This document shows positions 61,501 to 64,000 of a DNA stretch of 64,000 bases, one piece after another. The notes under the pieces are model-generated. The model searched no databases, had not been told where the DNA came from, and was given only the letters and a program-made list of their open reading frames with translations. Each line of letters opens with the position of its first letter. The first letter of the stretch is position 1. Origin of the DNA: Rhinopomastus cyanomelas (Eukaryota > Chordata > Aves > Bucerotiformes > Rhinopomastidae); the NCBI GenBank assembly GCA_013400115.1, contig VXBP01003739.1, positions 62,795 to 126,794 of the forward strand, in the 5' to 3' direction. The translations under genes and the position numbers were made by a program.

Positions 61501-64000
61501 TTAGCTAGAGCATTACAGCAAGTTTTTAAATCCTGACTTGTGAGAGAGCTGGAAGAACTGTTTTAATTTTGCATATGCACCATCTGTGCTATTAGTCACG
61601 TGTTTCAGGTTACAGCGCTCTGTAAGTGTGCGCATTTGGTGTGTGCACTTGCTACATGACTAGATGTTCCATTGGAATGCAGGCAATCCACTAAAAAATA
61701 GTGTATCTTCAGAAAGAACCACTAGCTGCATAGTATTCAATGTCCTTGTGTGTAGCCAGGCAGGCTGATCTGCACATTGAAACCTCATGGGAAGTTACTC
61801 ATCCTTCACATCTATTGACCAACTGGCCAACCACTGTTAGTTCTGTGAACTAATGTGGCAGAGAATTTTGGAAGTAAAACCTACATGAGCAGCAGGCCCA
61901 TTGATGTGGTCAAAAATGTTCCTCCATAGTCACAGTAGTGAATTTTTTCATGGTTTGTTTTATGGTGTGGGATATCTGTTGGGTGGAGAAAGAGAGACCT
62001 TTATGAGGCTACTTCTTCCCTCGGTGGCCTAGGTGCCCTGATATCATTTCTACATTGTCAATCAGTGCACCTCTGCAGTGAAAACCATTTGATGATGCTT
62101 ATATGAGGGCCTCACTGTACTTGTTTTTAAAGATTTTGCATTGGGTTAGTATGGTCTTCTGAGCTGGAGAGCCTCAGCTGGATTCCCAACACTCATGCTA
62201 CAGTTTGGCTTCCTTTGAAAGGCACTGGGGTTGTGCACAGCATGTGGAAGTGGGGGTAGTGGGACATTTTTTTTCAAAAATACATTCCTTATCCAAATAA
62301 AAGTCTGAATGTAGCTGTACTCAAGAGACTGAGCAGGTAGGGCTGATGAAAGGTGGACCCTTGCCCCTTTTAGTGTTTTCATAGTGTCTATGGCAAGAGA
62401 AATTTGCTACCCATCACACTAAGTTAGAAGAATGTAGAGTCCTCTCTATGCTCATTTCCTGCAAACCAGCAAGATTTGATGGCTCCTGGCCTTTATTTGC
62501 AGAAGACCACTATAACACAAACAATATTGCATGATTCCATTGATTAGCTGTTCCAAGGAAGAAAAGCCTATTTAATAAACAGCTCAATATTTAGAAACTA
62601 TTTTTTAATATTCTTGGAGGATGCAGTATATGGACTTAAATTTTCTGGCAGATAGCTTGTCAGCAGATCAGGACAAAGTAGCTTGTTTATCTTCTATTGT
62701 TACTGCAGAAAAATTCCATCTTGCACCTATGGAATGCAGAGTGACTTGTGTCATAAATGATTGGTGCAGAAGTTTCCACAGAAAAGCCTTTTCTTAGTTA
62801 GTTAATACTTGACTCACAGGATATCAGCAAGTTAAAAGTATGTTCATGAGGACAAAGAAAATCTTAAAGGAAACTGTTTAATCTTTCTAGTGTGGTCTTT
62901 GTATGGATTAATTATACTTTATATTACAATTAAGTTTCAACTTATTCTGATGTTAGATACAATCAATACCCCAAGGAAATATATCTTTTAAATAATTACA
63001 TTAATTTTGTAATATAATAGACAAACTAAGTAGTTTCATAATGAAATGAAGCAGCAATGAAAATACTTAGTATGAACTGCTTTTGAATCAGTAATATTTT
63101 CAGTATATCCAATAACTGTTCACCTGTGAAATGTCCCTGATTTGTAAGTAATTGCTCACCTTTTGTGTAAAGGAGTTCAGATTGTTCATCTGTAAATAAA
63201 TGCAGATGCTTTTTAATCTGATAAGTAGAATTTTATTGCAGCAACAGACCCAGGAAAATCAACGGGGCATAGAAAATGGGCTCTAGTCTGCTACAGCTCA
63301 GAAAAGAAGGTCAGAATTTGGCTTTTAATGCATAAATGCAGCCATTAAATGTACCAATTATAGTTCAATATTTACAACTAATATTTGTATCCAATATTTG
63401 AGGTTGATGTTTTTCTGTGGAGGGTTCTTATGAAAGGTCAAATGTCCATGTCCTCAATCTGTGTTCAATCAGCGTACGTGGAAGGAGAGGCATGTTTGTT
63501 ACACTGAACTTACACTGGTTTCACTGCATGGCTGGGCATAATGACTTTGACCCAAATTCTAGGTCTGGACTAGTGTGTTCAGGGTTTGAAGGACTGCCCT
63601 TGGGTGGACCCCATGAGACACGGATTGACTTAATTCTCCAACTTCTGGCAGGCCACCTCCACATGTCTTAGTAAGCTGCTTAGAGTGGTATGACTTACCC
63701 TGTGAGGATGCCCATCTCTGTCTTTATGGACTGCAAATAGACCTAGTTGGCTCATTTGGATGAGGTGCCCCACATTCAGGTTGCTCAAGTTAAGTGAAAT
63801 AATTTGCACTCCACGTTGTGTGAATAACCACTTCTCAAGAAACGATACTCCTTTCCAGATCATGTAAGGTTCTAGTGATAACTCTAATGCTTACTTGTAG
63901 AAATTATAACTATATTATTTAATCCTTAGAGGTACTTCTACAGACTGGAAAAAAATGGGAGGTAGTCCTCTATACATAATCAACAAATATTCTTCAGATA
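61501..64000 (+). other. Intronic DNA, no gene recognised
   Basis: AT-rich sequence to the window end. Small open frames at 62146-62382 (-), 63417-63671 (+) and 63630-63863 (-) have no recognisable product. The next GRM8 exon was not found. Confidence 0.5.

Overview
The window is avian (bird) nuclear DNA. The evidence is a dense population of CR1 LINE fragments with the usual bird 3' ends (repeats of the ATTCTATG type next to a 'ggactggatgatc' block), one solo LTR resembling bird ERVL-type LTRs, and a vertebrate multi-exon gene. The species cannot be named from this window.

The only gene I can support is GRM8, the group III metabotropic glutamate receptor 8, on the + strand. Three consecutive internal coding exons lie at 49279-49414, 49865-50019 and 51237-51374. 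Spliced, they give 429 nt (143 codons) of uninterrupted reading frame from the extracellular glutamate-binding (Venus-flytrap) domain. I found neither the preceding nor the following GRM8 exon. Positions 1-49278 are therefore best read as part of one very long intron, and 51375-64000 as the start of the next. No promoter, first exon, last exon, tRNA, rRNA or microRNA was recognised.

Layout. 1-19.7 kb: intronic DNA with four or five CR1 fragments, some joined unusually, and a single-N assembly junction at 4660. 19.8-20.3 kb: a solo LTR on the minus strand. 20.3-29.7 kb: a GC-rich patch without an assignable gene, a rearranged and nested CR1 cluster (23.0-25.0 kb), a long pyrimidine tract (26.6 kb), a short minisatellite (27.9 kb) and a long CR1 copy with its 3' end (28.3-29.7 kb). 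29.7-47.5 kb: a purine tract (32.0 kb), a CR1 tail about 97% identical to the 29.3-29.7 kb one but inverted (36.9 kb), an endonuclease-domain CR1 fragment (39.1-40.2 kb), an old RT-bearing CR1 (41.7-42.7 kb), and a CR1 pair split by a poly-G run and an 8-N gap (44.8 kb). 49.3-51.4 kb: the GRM8 exon cluster. 51.4-64 kb: intron with further CR1 copies, including a tail-to-tail pair at 58.6 kb, and a possible LTR at 60.9 kb.

All CR1 copies are broken by truncation, frameshifts or stop codons, so none looks able to move by itself. I did not find a convincing undescribed biological system. The best leads are a recurrent CR1 lineage with a doubled 3' end, the high-identity inverted CR1 pair inside a transcribed intron, complementary pyrimidine and purine tracts in the same pre-mRNA, and a weak 5' splice site on the first of the three GRM8 exons.
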